This document shows, in pieces, positions 1 through 9,163 of a DNA stretch of 64,000 nucleotides. The notes below the pieces were generated by a model that had not been told where the DNA came from, made no database searches, and saw nothing but the letters and a program-made list of their open reading frames with translations. Numbering within the stretch: position 1 is the first letter of the stretch; each line of letters begins with the position of its first letter. The stretch is taken from contig CAVSPO010000018.1 in NCBI GenBank assembly GCA_963730005.1, positions 22,390 through 86,389 of the forward strand, read 5' to 3'. This DNA is from CAVSPO01 sp963730005. Its GTDB lineage: Bacteria > Actinomycetota > Actinomycetes > Propionibacteriales > Propionibacteriaceae. The translations under genes were made by a program, and so were the position numbers.

Positions 1-748
1 CAGCCGGTTGTAGACGAGATCCCCAGGCTCGATGCGAAACACCGCGCCCCGCAGTTCTGAGCCCGCCCTGAGCTCACGGGTGAAGAGCCCCATGCCCCGT
101 ACCACTTGACCGCCCTGCATGGGGTACACGGATTCGGCTGCCGGCCGCTCGCGCCTCGTGACGGGCTCCAGCACGTCGGAGACCACCAAGTCATCCCCGG
201 CCCAGTCGCGCTGTGTGAGCTCGAGCAGGTGGTCGACGCCTCGCAGAAGTCGTGGAGGTGGGCAGGGCCCCCAGGTGGGCGGCTATGCGGTCTTGGTCGG
301 GGCGGGAGGCAAGTGGGATTCGGGCTGCCTCCAGCGCCGCTCGGCTCAGGACCTTGTTCCGTACCTGCGTGCCTGGGCTGGCTCGTCGCATCAGCGCAAG
401 GCCATCCTCGCTACGGAAAAACTCCAGAAGGTAGGTGAGATCGACGTCCGCACCCACCTTGGGGACGTAGGGGTAGAAGCGGCTGGAACACACGTGGCCC
501 GCATCTGCAGTGCCCGCCAGAGCGACAGCGCCCTCCCAAGCCTGAATGTTGCTGAAGATCAGAGACGGAATCGGGAAGCTGAAGTACTTCATGCTCCCCA
601 TCTCGGTGACCGAGGCAGGCTCCCGTCGAAGCATCCCCTTGCCCCAGGAGAAGATGCCGATCCGCCGGTAAGTATCCCCGGCCACAAGGTCGATCGGTGC
701 CCGCTCCATTCGCAGGACTTCTCCAAGCGGCACCCACTCGACCTTCAC
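1..748 (-). CDS. hsdS: Type I restriction-modification specificity subunit HsdS (partial, frameshifted)
   Basis: This is the DNA-recognition subunit of a type I R-M enzyme; it selects the target sequence for both methylation and cleavage. The GTG start at 748 overlaps the hsdM stop (GTGA), as expected for translational coupling. The first ~150 residues form one target-recognition half that ends in a RIAAHL helix typical of HsdS conserved regions. Near 250-270 the reading frame breaks. The frame that continues contains GDLVYNRL, a motif typical of a second recognition domain, and runs off the left edge at position 1. The gene is therefore incomplete here and carries at least one indel, which may be a sequencing error. 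Confidence 0.8.
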
Positions 749-2232
749 AGCGCGAACCCGTCGATCTCGCGCTGAAGGTCCTCGTACAGTCGTAGCAGCT
801 CCCGCTCGGTCTCGATCAGCTCGGCGACCAGCTCCTTGGGGGACCGGTGCTCCAGGTCGTCCGGCCGATGCGGGTTGTGCAGGTCGAGGTTGTAGCCAGA
901 TTCCCGGATCGTCGCGGCGTCCACGCGCCAGGCTCGCTCGTTCTCGACGCGTCCGTCGCGGCGGCGTCCGTCCCACCACGCCGCGCAGTCGGCGAACTCA
1001 TCGAAGCGCATCGGCTTCGTCTTGGTGTAGTTCTTGCGTCCCTCGGGGGCTGGGATCTCGTAGAACCACACCGGGCCCTGCTTGCCCTTCTCGAAGAAGA
1101 GCACATTGCTGGGGATGATCGTGTACGGCGCGAAGACCCCGTTGGGCAGCCGCAGCACGGTATGCAGGTTGAACCGGCTCATCAGGTCGGCCTTGATCTT
1201 GCCGCCTACTCCGGTGTCGAAGAGCACTGAATTGGGCACGACGATGCCGCAGCGTCCCAGCGGGCTCCGTTCGATCCGCGCCATCACCGACTGCAGGAAC
1301 AGCCAGGCGGTCTCGGCTGTCCGGTATTGCACGGGGAAGTTGTCCTGGACGAGCTTCTCCTCCTCGCCTCCGAAGGGCGGGTTCGTCAGCACGACGTCCA
1401 CGCCGGCACGCCGCACGTCGGCGAGCGGCAAGTTGAGGGAGTTCTGCTCGGTGAAGCTCGGCCGGTCGATGCCGTGCAGTAGCAGGTTCATCTGGCCCAG
1501 CAGGTGCGGCATCGGCTTCTTCTCGATACCACGCAGCCCGACCTTCACCTGCTCGACCTCGGATGCCGACACGTTCCCCGCGGTCATGTGCTTGTACGCC
1601 TCGATGAGGAAGCCGCCGGTGCCGGCGGCGGGGTCGAGAACAATCTCACCGGGGCGCGGGTCGACCTGCTCGACGATGAACCGGATCAACGGACGTGGCG
1701 TGTAGAACTCCCCCGAGTCGCCCGCTGCGTCCCTCATCTCGCGCAGCATGGTCTCGTAGAACAGCGCCATGGCATGCATCTCGTCGCGGTGGGAGAACTC
1801 GACCTTGTTCACCTGGTCGACGAGCTGCCGCAGCAGATGCCCCGAGAGCATCCGGTTCGTGGTGTCCTGGAACACCCGCGCCAGGGTGTCGCGGGGGTCG
1901 CCGGGCCGTCCCGACCCTTGGAGGCCGCGCAGCTTGGGCAGCAACTTGCCGTTGACGAACACCAGCAGCGGATCACCGGTCATGTCGCTGCCCGACGCCC
2001 ACGAGCGCCAGCGGAACTCCTCAGGAAGCACCGGCCGGTAGCCCGCCTCCAGCGTCTCGCGCTCCTCCTCCAGGTCGTCGAACGCCTTGAGGAACAGCAG
2101 CCAGGCCAGCTGTGGCAGGCGGTCCAACTCGCCGTTCAGACCGGCGTCCTTGCGCATGATCTGCCGCGACTGGTTGATGACCGCCTGCAGGCGGGCCTGG
2201 GTGGTCTGAGCGGAGTTCTTCGCAGGGGTCAC
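745..2232 (-). CDS. hsdM: Type I R-M DNA methyltransferase subunit HsdM
   Basis: N6-adenine methyltransferase subunit that uses S-adenosylmethionine to protect the host sites chosen by HsdS. The 495-residue product has the N-terminal helical HsdM domain (KAFDDLEEERE region), the SAM-binding motif DPAAGTGGFL near the middle and the catalytic NPPFGG motif (an NPPF class motif). It appears intact and full length. The GTG start at 2232 overlaps the stop of the upstream abiEii gene by 4 bp, and its own stop overlaps the hsdS start, so abiEi-abiEii-hsdM-hsdS look like one transcription unit. Confidence 0.95.
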   Translation of the reverse strand: MTPAKNSAQTTQARLQAVINQSRQIMRKDAGLNGELDRLPQLAWLLFLKAFDDLEEERETLEAGYRPVLPEEFRWRSWASGSDMTGDPLLVFVNGKLLPKLRGLQGSGRPGDPRDTLARVFQDTTNRMLSGHLLRQLVDQVNKVEFSHRDEMHAMALFYETMLREMRDAAGDSGEFYTPRPLIRFIVEQVDPRPGEIVLDPAAGTGGFLIEAYKHMTAGNVSASEVEQVKVGLRGIEKKPMPHLLGQMNLLLHGIDRPSFTEQNSLNLPLADVRRAGVDVVLTNPPFGGEEEKLVQDNFPVQYRTAETAWLFLQSVMARIERSPLGRCGIVVPNSVLFDTGVGGKIKADLMSRFNLHTVLRLPNGVFAPYTIIPSNVLFFEKGKQGPVWFYEIPAPEGRKNYTKTKPMRFDEFADCAAWWDGRRRDGRVENERAWRVDAATIRESGYNLDLHNPHRPDDLEHRSPKELVAELIETERELLRLYEDLQREIDGFAL

Positions 2233-3074
2233 CGGGGTTCCTCGTCGTTGACGGTGGACAGGTAGAAGCGCCGCACCAGCACGGCCGCAGCGTCGAGGGT
2301 GGTCTCGCTCAGACCGATCTCGGCGGCCATGGCCGCGAACGGCGCCCGCCAGTCGCCCGGTGGGTCGGGCAGGTCCCTGGGAGGGACGGTCATGTCCCGC
2401 TCGGCGAAGACGGTCTGCACGGCACGGGCGAACGGCGCCGGTTCGAGGAGCCCCTGCTCGACGAGGAGGGCGAGATCCACCAGGTCCTTCACCCGCGAGG
2501 ACGGCCGTTCGTAGGCGTAGATCCAAGCGTAGGCGTGCAGTTTCTCGGCAGCGCGACGAGGCAGGTCGACGCTGCGGACGGCGAACGGCTCGCCACCGAG
2601 CACCGGACGGACGGCCACTGCGTCCACGCCTTCGGTCGGCTCCGCCGCACGGGTGACCACGTCGATGGTGACCATCTCGCACGGGCTGCGGGCCACGAAC
2701 ACCTCGACGACGACGCGCCACGTGGACGGCATCTCGTCTTCGGCCCGCACCTGCCGCGGGAGCCGGACGCGGAACGTGCACTCGTCGCCGAGGTCGATGT
2801 CCAGGGCCTCGTCGAGCAGGTCCTGCAGGTCGGCAGCCGTGAGACCCGCGACGTCGGTGAGCAGCAGGTCGAGGTCTTTGGTCGTCCGGGCCGCCAGGCC
2901 CAGGCGGAGTTCGAGGCTGAACCCGCCCTTCAGCACCCAGCGGGAGTCGCGCGCCAGGCGTGCCAGCACCCGCTGGAAGACGTACCGATTGCGCACCCGC
3001 TGCGGAGGCACTCCCTCCTGGGCGGCGATGTTGCGCAGACGGTGGCTGAGACTGACCACTCGCGGGTCACTCAT
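2229..3074 (-). CDS. abiEii: AbiEii-family nucleotidyltransferase toxin
   Basis: Predicted toxin of a type IV (AbiE) toxin-antitoxin and abortive-infection system. The protein has the AbiEii/AbiGii nucleotidyltransferase signature: a KGG motif followed by an SLELR segment and then a KDLDLLL metal-binding pair of aspartates in the first third. The ATG at 3074 has GAAGG about 9 bp upstream and overlaps the end of abiEi by 8 bp, which supports a coupled antitoxin-toxin pair in the usual order. The 281-residue length is normal for the family. The stop overlaps the hsdM start, placing the toxin inside the R-M operon. Confidence 0.85.
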   Translation of the reverse strand: MSDPRVVSLSHRLRNIAAQEGVPPQRVRNRYVFQRVLARLARDSRWVLKGGFSLELRLGLAARTTKDLDLLLTDVAGLTAADLQDLLDEALDIDLGDECTFRVRLPRQVRAEDEMPSTWRVVVEVFVARSPCEMVTIDVVTRAAEPTEGVDAVAVRPVLGGEPFAVRSVDLPRRAAEKLHAYAWIYAYERPSSRVKDLVDLALLVEQGLLEPAPFARAVQTVFAERDMTVPPRDLPDPPGDWRAPFAAMAAEIGLSETTLDAAAVLVRRFYLSTVNDEEPR

Positions 3075-3672
3075 CGGCGACAACCTTCGTGAGCGCGCGT
3101 TCGAGGCGCAAAGCGGCGCGATCGGTGGCGTCCGCGGACGCCCGCAGCAGGCGGCGCCGCGTCGTCAGTCCGCGCCGCAGGGCGTCAGACACCGCGCGGT
3201 CGACGTGCTCCTGGGACAGATCGGACGCCGCGGCGTCCGCCAGGGTGCGCAAAGGCGTGGTCACAGCCCAGCCGCGCCGTAACTCCCGCTCGTCCTCGGT
3301 GAGTTCGCCCACGTGGAGGGCGAGCATCTCGTCGACCGCTCCGAAGCCGGGCGGGACAGTGAGGTGCACCTTGACCGGGTCGACGTCGGAGAGCCCGTGA
3401 ACTGCCAGGGCGGAGTCGTGGGACACGACGCCCCGACGCTCGCTGCACAGGGTCCAGCGGACGTAGACGTCGTCCGGATCGGCCGGCCATTCAGGCAGCC
3501 GGTAGAGTGCGCGGTCGACCCGGACCCAGTTCCCTGCGTCGGCGTGGTACTTCTGCGCCTGATAGGAGTAGCCGGCCTCCAACGCCTGCGCCGCTGTGAA
3601 GTAGCCCGCTTGGTGGAACGCCACAGCGTGGAGCGCGCGGCGGAGATCCTGACGAGGGCTGGGCATAGCCAT
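3067..3672 (-). CDS. abiEi: AbiEi-family antitoxin/transcriptional regulator
   Basis: Predicted AbiEi antitoxin: an N-terminal winged-helix region (FTAAQALEAGYS followed by a basic, aromatic-rich strand WVRVDRALYRL) and a C-terminal AbiEi domain with the HDSALAVHGL segment. In studied AbiE systems this protein neutralises the AbiEii toxin and represses its own promoter by binding inverted repeats. An 8-bp inverted repeat lies 30-67 bp upstream of this gene (3702-3739), which fits autoregulation. There are ATG codons at 3672 and 3666; either could be used. The gene is the first intact member after the damaged hsdR. Confidence 0.82.
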   Translation of the reverse strand: MAMPSPRQDLRRALHAVAFHQAGYFTAAQALEAGYSYQAQKYHADAGNWVRVDRALYRLPEWPADPDDVYVRWTLCSERRGVVSHDSALAVHGLSDVDPVKVHLTVPPGFGAVDEMLALHVGELTEDERELRRGWAVTTPLRTLADAAASDLSQEHVDRAVSDALRRGLTTRRRLLRASADATDRAALRLERALTKVVADE

Positions 3673-3701
3673 AGCCTAGCAGCACGAAAACTCAATATAA
3701 T

Positions 3702-3739
3702 CTTTAGTTTGATAGCGCTCTGGAGCAACGTAACTAAAG
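3702..3739. promoter_or_regulatory. Inverted repeat upstream of abiEi, probable AbiEi operator/promoter
   Basis: The 70-bp gap between hsdR and abiEi is AT-rich compared with its surroundings. It holds a perfect inverted repeat, CTTTAGTT at 3702-3709 and AACTAAAG at 3732-3739. On the minus strand a TATATT-like -10 lies between the repeat and the abiEi start. AbiEi proteins are known to bind paired inverted repeats in their own promoter, so this is a plausible autoregulatory operator. The assignment rests on position and symmetry only. Confidence 0.5.
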
Positions 3740-3742
3740 TAT

Positions 3743-6063
3743 TCACGCAGCGTAGAGCCACGCCTGGACGCGATCCAGTTGGGCGCGGAGTGCCTCTCCC
3801 CCGCCGAAGACCCGGGCAAGATCGACGGGCGACCCCAGCTCCCCCAGCGGCGCCAGGCGGAACACCTCCGTCGTCTCCAGGTCGGTCACCCCGAACTTCT
3901 CGTAGCGGGCGAGGAGCCCCTCCAGGACCGCCCTCGCCTCCGCGGTCTGCGCGGCGAGCTCGGCCGTGTGCTGCTCGCGCACCTGACGGACGCGCTCGGA
4001 CCGGGTGCGGGCCGGGCGATTCCAGGCCACCTGCAGGAGGGCGTCCAGGGGGTCGCTGTCGGTCAGCCCGGCGGACTCGACGAGGCCGGCCACGTCGATG
4101 CCCTGCGCCGCGAGCGAGGCAGCCAGGGCATGGCGGGAGGGCGCCTGCGACCAGCGCTCGCGCAGTGTCGTCCTCATCACCCTCTGCGGCGACGCGCTCG
4201 CGGACCCAGGCGCCGTACTCGGTGAGCAGCAGCCGACCCGAAGCCACGTCAGGGACGAGGCGCGCTTCGCCAACCACGCTGAAGTTGCCGTCGTCCACGT
4301 AGAGCTTCCGCCCCCGTTGTGGAGCCCGGCTCGACGCCCGTCGGGTCGTGCACCTCGAAGGGCGGGACGGGCTCCTCCACCCATGGGTCATCGAGCGGCT
4401 CAGTCCCGACCGGCGCCGGACTTCCGGACCCACCGCATCCGCGCCGACTACCTCGCCGTCGGCGTCCACCACTTCGCGCGTGATGTCGGTCGGGTAGCCA
4501 TCGAAGTCGGGGTCCTCGAACAGGACCGTCGCGCCGACGTAGTCGATGATCTCGAAGCTGGTCTTGCCCTTGTCGGGGAACAGCCGTGTGCCCCGGCCAA
4601 TGATCTGCTTGAACTCCACCATGGAGCCGACTGGGCGGAACAGGACCACGAACTTGAGGTCCTCGACGTCCACGCCCGTGGACAACAGGCGGGACGTGTG
4701 GCCACGACGGGGCTCACCTTGTCCGGGTCGGTGAAGTCGCCGAGCAGTCGCTCCTTCTCCCCCTCCACACCCACGATGCGCACCACCCACTCGGGGTCGG
4801 CCGCGACCAGATCAGGGTTCTCTGCGACGAGGGCGCGGCGCATCTCGTCCGCGTGCTCGGTGTCGACGCAGAACACGATGCAGCGCGCGGTGGCGTCCAG
4901 TCGGAGGATGCTCGACAGGTGACGGGAGGCCAGCCGCGTCCGGGCCAGCAGGGACACCACCCGCTCGAAGTCGCGCGTCGTGTAGACGCCCTCGGGTACC
5001 TCGCGTCCCATGCGGTCGAGCTGGCCCGGGGCCGGCTCCCAGCCCTCGGCGTCCGGGGACAGGACGACCCGCCGCACGCGATACGGCGCCAGGAAGCCGT
5101 CCTCGATGCCCTGGCGCAGCGAGTACCGGTACACCGGGTTCCCGAAGTACTCGTAGCTGTTCACGCGGTCGCTGCGAGGCGTCGCGGTGAGCCCGAGTTG
5201 GACGGCGCTGGCGAAGTAGTCGAGGACTGCGCGCCACGCCGAGTTCTCCTCCGCGCTGCCGCGATGGCACTCGTCGACGATCACCAGGTCGAAGAAGTCC
5301 GGCCGGAACGCCTCGAACAGGGCCTCCCGGTCGCCGCCCGCAGCAAGCGCCTGGTACGTCGCGAAGTAGATCTCGCGACTGGTGTCGACGCCGCCGCGAA
5401 CCCGGTTGAGGAGGTCCGCCGCCGAAGGCCGGGATGAAGTCCTTGCGCATGGGCTGCGACAGGAGTTGGTCCCGGTCGGCGAGGTAGAGCACCGGTAGTT
5501 TCGGTGCGGCCGCACAGCGGCCTCGTAGGCCGCAGCTTCGCCACGATCTGCATGGCCGTGAACGTCTTGCCAGTGCCCGTGGCCATGAGCAGCAGCACGC
5601 GCTGGCGTCCGCGCGCGATGGCGGCGAGGACGCGGTTGATGGCCACCGCCTGGTAGTACCGCGGCGTGATCACGTCACCAGCCGCGTCGCGGCGTCCGCG
5701 GTTGAGGGGCTGCTGCAGCAGCGAGGAGCCAGTGTCGTCGAGGCCGTGGAGTTGTCTGGTACTCGTCCAAGGCCACGGCTGGTGCCGCGAACTCGGAGAC
5801 CCGGCGCTCGTGGCCGGTGCGCAGGTTGTGCTCGATGATCTCGACGCCGTTGGTGCGTAGGCGAGCGGGGCATCAAGTTGCTGCGCGTAGCGCAGCGCCT
5901 GTTGAAGGCCGTCCGCGGCGGACCGGTACTGACGCTTGGCCTCTACACGGCAGTCGACAGGCCGGGGCGGCTTCGAGCACGTAGTCGACGAATCCGGAGC
6001 CAAGCTGCCGCGTCACGCCGCCGAGGGTCGCAACGCGTTGAGCGGCGACGGAGAACTGCTCGA
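3743..6063 (-). pseudogene. hsdR: Type I restriction endonuclease motor subunit HsdR, multiple frameshifts and truncated N-terminus
   Basis: This is the ATP-dependent translocase/nuclease subunit of the type I system. Recognisable pieces in order along the minus strand are an N-terminal VEAKRQYRSAADGLQQALRYA segment of the nuclease domain (~5890-5950), the Walker A block MATGTGKTFTA (~5590), the DECH box VDECHRGS (~5275), the helicase segment GRGTRLFPDKGK (~4590) and the C-terminal EcoEI-type tail ending in FGGGEALRAQLDRVQAWLYA. These lie in different frames. I count at least six breaks, near 5850, 5720, 5520, 5430, 4700, 4390-4320 and 4180. The break near 4700 can be repaired by restoring one C. 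The N-terminus is cut by the A/T-rich junction at 6061. The gene is either inactivated or badly sequenced. Confidence 0.8.
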
Positions 6064-7271
6064 TTTTATTAATAAATTTTTATTAAATATATAATCAAAA
6101 AATTAAAATAAATTTATATTAATAGGCTGCAGCGTATAGTAGAGCTACGGTGCTGCTGCGCTACACGTCGGGATTGAATACTGGTGCTGGATGCATAAGG
6201 AGGGTGAGAAAGGGCATAGTTTGTAATGAGATCGGGACGCTGGGTGAGGAGAATGGAAGAATGCTGGACAAGGAGCTGATGACTGCGTGGAGGGAGTACT
6301 TTTGTTGTTGCAGGGAAACGAGGGGATAAGAGTAAGGCTGCACAGAGTCAAGTGCAGGAATGGAACGGACTTGCTGTGGTGTATGCAGACTGCGCAGAGG
6401 TGGGAGGCATATTTGTGATGGGGCTGGTGAATGGAGGCGCGTTCAGTTGGAGTTCAGTTCGGTGGGTTGACAAGGATGTTAAATTGGGGAGATTTATGAG
6501 GGAGGAGAGTTTGCCGACTGAACACACGCGTGCAGAATGTGAGAGACTACGGTAATAGCAGTACTAGGTTATGGGATTTTGCGAGCGGGAATACGCAAGC
6601 TGAGAGAAATGGCTACGGCGGCAGATTGTTTGAGTGTCGGAGTGTAGGGAACGATGCACGTCTGTACGTGATGAGATGAACGCGGTGACTTGCTGGTTAT
6701 AGTGCCGGTCGATGGTGTAGTACGCATCAGATAACTACGCTGCATACGTATAGTGATAACGCAATTAGAGTACACGAGCGCGTCGCTGGAACTCGCGTTG
6801 AGACCGCACCATCGAATGCATTCGTTCACAGCACCTAGGGGGAGTCAGAGAGAACACGGAGGTTCGACATAGCTGCGATGAAGCACGCCGTCTGCTGACC
6901 GAGATGGACGCCAGCCAGGAGCCCACCACAAAGGCCTGACTGCGAGCACGAGTGCAGCCACGGAGGCTCAGCTCCGAGACAGTGGGAAGTGGGAGACCGT
7001 ACGTCATTACCAAGTGTCCCTGAAGCCCGGCGATGTCGAACTGCCCCGACTGGAGCTCTCGTACGTTGCCCGCCGCAGCGGGGCGCTCGATAATTCGCCA
7101 ACCAAGGTGCCTTCGCGATTCTCCTTTAGGTCATTGATGCAACGGGATCGAGTGATGTCTACGAGCGTCCGTTCACGCTTCACCGCACTGCGTCCGGTCC
7201 AACGCGCACGGACTCGTCTCCGCACCGGGGTTCAACGGCTCCTCACTGGTACTGAGCACTCGTCCCTGTCC

Positions 7272-7300
7272 CTGTCTTCCGGGTAGCAAACGGAAGACAG
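7272..7300. terminator. Hairpin with perfect 10-bp stem
   Basis: CTGTCTTCCG at 7272-7281 pairs perfectly with CGGAAGACAG at 7291-7300 across a 9-nt loop. It lies in the non-coding segment ahead of the EamA transporter and is followed 30 bp later by a second hairpin. No U-tract follows, so a terminator role is only a guess; it could also be a remnant of a mobile-element end. Confidence 0.35.
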
Positions 7301-7329
7301 CCAAGACTGACCGACTGCGAGCCTGTTTG

Positions 7330-7362
7330 GTGCTTTCAGTCCGCAAGGCGCACTGAAAGCAC
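7330..7362. terminator. Hairpin with perfect 11-bp stem
   Basis: GTGCTTTCAGT at 7330-7340 pairs perfectly with ACTGAAAGCAC at 7352-7362, and the loop contains a further CGC/GCG pairing. Together with the hairpin at 7272-7300 it forms a double stem-loop about 100 bp before the EamA gene. It may insulate that gene from upstream transcription. No gene ends immediately upstream, so its origin is unclear. Confidence 0.4.
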
Positions 7363-7466
7363 TTCTGACTAGCAGGAAGAGTGAAGGCCGCATCTGTTCC
7401 AGCCCCACGGCTCGGGAAGCGAGCTGGCCGCACGACGAGGGCCGTCGCTTGAGGGGGAGGACATCG

Positions 7467-8441
7467 GTGTCGACCGTGCGGGCTCACACTGGGCCGCAAA
7501 TCGGGCGGTCGATCGCATTTGCCGTCACCGCTGGCGTCCTGCTGGGGACAGCAGGCACGGCCTCCGCGTTCGGTCCCGCCGAAGCAACGCCGGCTGCACT
7601 CGGTGCTCTGCGCCTGGCGGTCGGTGCGGTGGCGCTGCTGGCGTTCCTGCCGTGGCTCGGAGGCAGTTGGGCGAACATCCCTCACCTGCTGCGCCGACCG
7701 ACGATCTGGATCATGGCCGCTGGGTCGGCCGCCTACCAGCTGCTGTTCTTCGGCGCTGTTGCGCGTTCCGGCGTGGCCCTGAGCACGTTGGTCGCCGTCG
7801 GCGCGGGCCCGGTGTTCACCGGGCTGCTCAGCTGGGCGGTCCTGCGAAACCGGCCCAATGTCGTCTGGGCCGGTGCAACGGCGCTCGCCATCGTGGGCCT
7901 TCTGCTGCGCTCTTCGGGCCAGTTGGTCGTGGGTGACGTCTTGGGCCTGGTCATGGCGCTCGGCGCTGGGCTGTGCTCAGCCGCGTACATCGTCGCTGCC
8001 AAGGCCGCACTCGATCGTGGCGGTCACGTCGTCGAGTTGCCGTGCCTGGCGTACCTGCTCGGCACCTTGATGCTCACTCCGCTGCTCACCCGACAGCCTC
8101 TTGGTTGGCTCGGCACACCCGGCGGCGTCGTCCTCGTGCTCTACCTCGGCGTGGTCTCCATGGCGCTGGCCAACGTGTTCCACGTCCGTGGCCTGCGCGG
8201 ACTTCCACCGGGCCCGGCCGCCACCCTGCAGCTGGCCGACCCGATGACCGCCACCGTCCTCGGGGTCCTGGTGCTCGGCGAGACCATTGCGCCGCTCGGC
8301 CTCCTCGGCCTGGTGCTCGTCCTGGTAGGGATGCTTCTGCAAGGCAGAGCCTTGGGCGCGTCCCGCGAGGAAACCGTCGCGGAACCGGCCGGTGAGGCGA
8401 GGCAGATCAACGCGCGACTGTTTGAACCCGTCGCGACTTGA
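7467..8441 (+). CDS. EamA/DMT-family membrane transporter
   Basis: Ten-segment drug/metabolite-type exporter of the inner membrane. The sequence is hydrophobic throughout and shows two internally related halves, each with the small-residue-rich helices typical of EamA domains. The second half contains the conserved segment GPAATLQLADPMTATVLGV. The GTG at 7467 is preferred over the upstream TTG at 7449 because a strong GAGGGGGAGG ribosome-binding site lies just before it. The 324-residue length is normal for the family. The substrate is not predictable; relatives export amino acids or metabolites. It is the first intact gene after the foreign segment and stands alone. Confidence 0.8.
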   Translation: MSTVRAHTGPQIGRSIAFAVTAGVLLGTAGTASAFGPAEATPAALGALRLAVGAVALLAFLPWLGGSWANIPHLLRRPTIWIMAAGSAAYQLLFFGAVARSGVALSTLVAVGAGPVFTGLLSWAVLRNRPNVVWAGATALAIVGLLLRSSGQLVVGDVLGLVMALGAGLCSAAYIVAAKAALDRGGHVVELPCLAYLLGTLMLTPLLTRQPLGWLGTPGGVVLVLYLGVVSMALANVFHVRGLRGLPPGPAATLQLADPMTATVLGVLVLGETIAPLGLLGLVLVLVGMLLQGRALGASREETVAEPAGEARQINARLFEPVAT

Positions 8442-8475
8442 GGCGCGTCTTTCGATCGTCCGGACGCTGGACAGC

Positions 8476-8949
8476 TCAGGCGAGGCGCATTCGGGCCAGG
8501 CGAGCAGGCGCGCCACCTCCGCTGATGTCGGGCCGGATCGTCAACTCCAGGACGGTCACCCCGGCCAGGTCGACGTGCACGTCCTCGGTTTCAGTGGTGG
8601 CACCCTGGGGACTGAAGTTCCACTGCTGGCGCACGATCTCCTGGAAGGAGCCCCCACCGTCGCCGGACCATCGCAGGAGGAACTCCTGGGTGCGTTCATG
8701 GTCAGGATCGGTGAACTCCAGCCAGATCCGGCGCAGGTGCTGCGGCTCCGGAAACAGGATCCGGATGGTCTGTTCCCCGGGCCCGGCTGCACGCCAGCCC
8801 AGGGCCGGTGACGGGGAGAGCGCGGCCTCGATCGGATGGGCCGGGTCCTCGGAGGTGATCTCGACCTCGGCCAGTGCGTCGAGATCCAGCCAGTCGTCAC
8901 CTTCTGGTGTCGTGCTGTCCTGGGTGGAGGGAATGATCCGCTTGCGCAT
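8476..8949 (-). CDS. Hypothetical protein with discoidin-like fold
   Basis: Small soluble protein of 157 residues starting at the ATG at 8949. It has no signal peptide or membrane segment. The C-terminal two thirds, with the motifs RIWLEFTDPDHERTQEFLLR, a glycine-rich loop around GDGGGSF and a closing VTVLELTIRPDI strand, resemble an F5/8-type (discoidin) beta-sandwich of the kind that binds sugars or other ligands. The N-terminal ~45 residues are acidic and probably disordered. I do not recognise a specific function. It is convergent with the EamA gene. Confidence 0.55.
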   Translation of the reverse strand: MRKRIIPSTQDSTTPEGDDWLDLDALAEVEITSEDPAHPIEAALSPSPALGWRAAGPGEQTIRILFPEPQHLRRIWLEFTDPDHERTQEFLLRWSGDGGGSFQEIVRQQWNFSPQGATTETEDVHVDLAGVTVLELTIRPDISGGGAPARLARMRLA

Positions 8950-9118
8950 GAATGCTCCTCTGGCGGGAATGACCCCATTGTGCTGGATGGGACGCGGCGA
9001 TGTTGGGCTGAGGTCGATGTCGCTCGGATCAGGGGCGACAGTGCGATCTGACTGCCACCGGGTGAGCCTGGCCAAAGTGATGCTGGCAAGGGGCATCGGC
9101 TTGCTCACCTGACACAGA

Positions 9119-9151
9119 CAGGGGCGGCGTCCGTGCTGGACGCCGCCCCTG
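9119..9151 (-). terminator. Strong intrinsic-type hairpin after alcohol dehydrogenase
   Basis: A perfect 14-bp GC-rich stem (9119-9132 with 9138-9151) with a 5-nt loop begins 13 bp beyond the stop codon of the minus-strand alcohol dehydrogenase gene. It has no T-run, as is common for actinobacterial terminators. Confidence 0.75.
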
Positions 9152-9163
9152 CGCCTGTTCAGG

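Larger units (their letters stand above)
6061..7440. other. Compositionally foreign, apparently non-coding segment
   Basis: At 6061 the GC-rich hsdR sequence stops abruptly. About 60 bp of almost pure A/T follows (6061-6121), then ~750 bp of mid-GC sequence (about half G+C by eye), then ~550 bp that rises toward the genome average before the EamA gene. I see no convincing coding region: the longest open stretches are under 95 codons, lack ribosome-binding sites and have no recognisable motifs. The style, especially the A/T tract and purine-rich runs, is unlike the rest of the window. It could be integrated foreign DNA, a decayed mobile element or a chimeric assembly join. I cannot tell which from sequence alone. 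Confidence 0.6.

Noticed and set aside
6352..6555. A 67-codon open frame in the foreign segment
   Set aside because: No ribosome-binding site, no family motif and atypical composition; too short to support as a gene.
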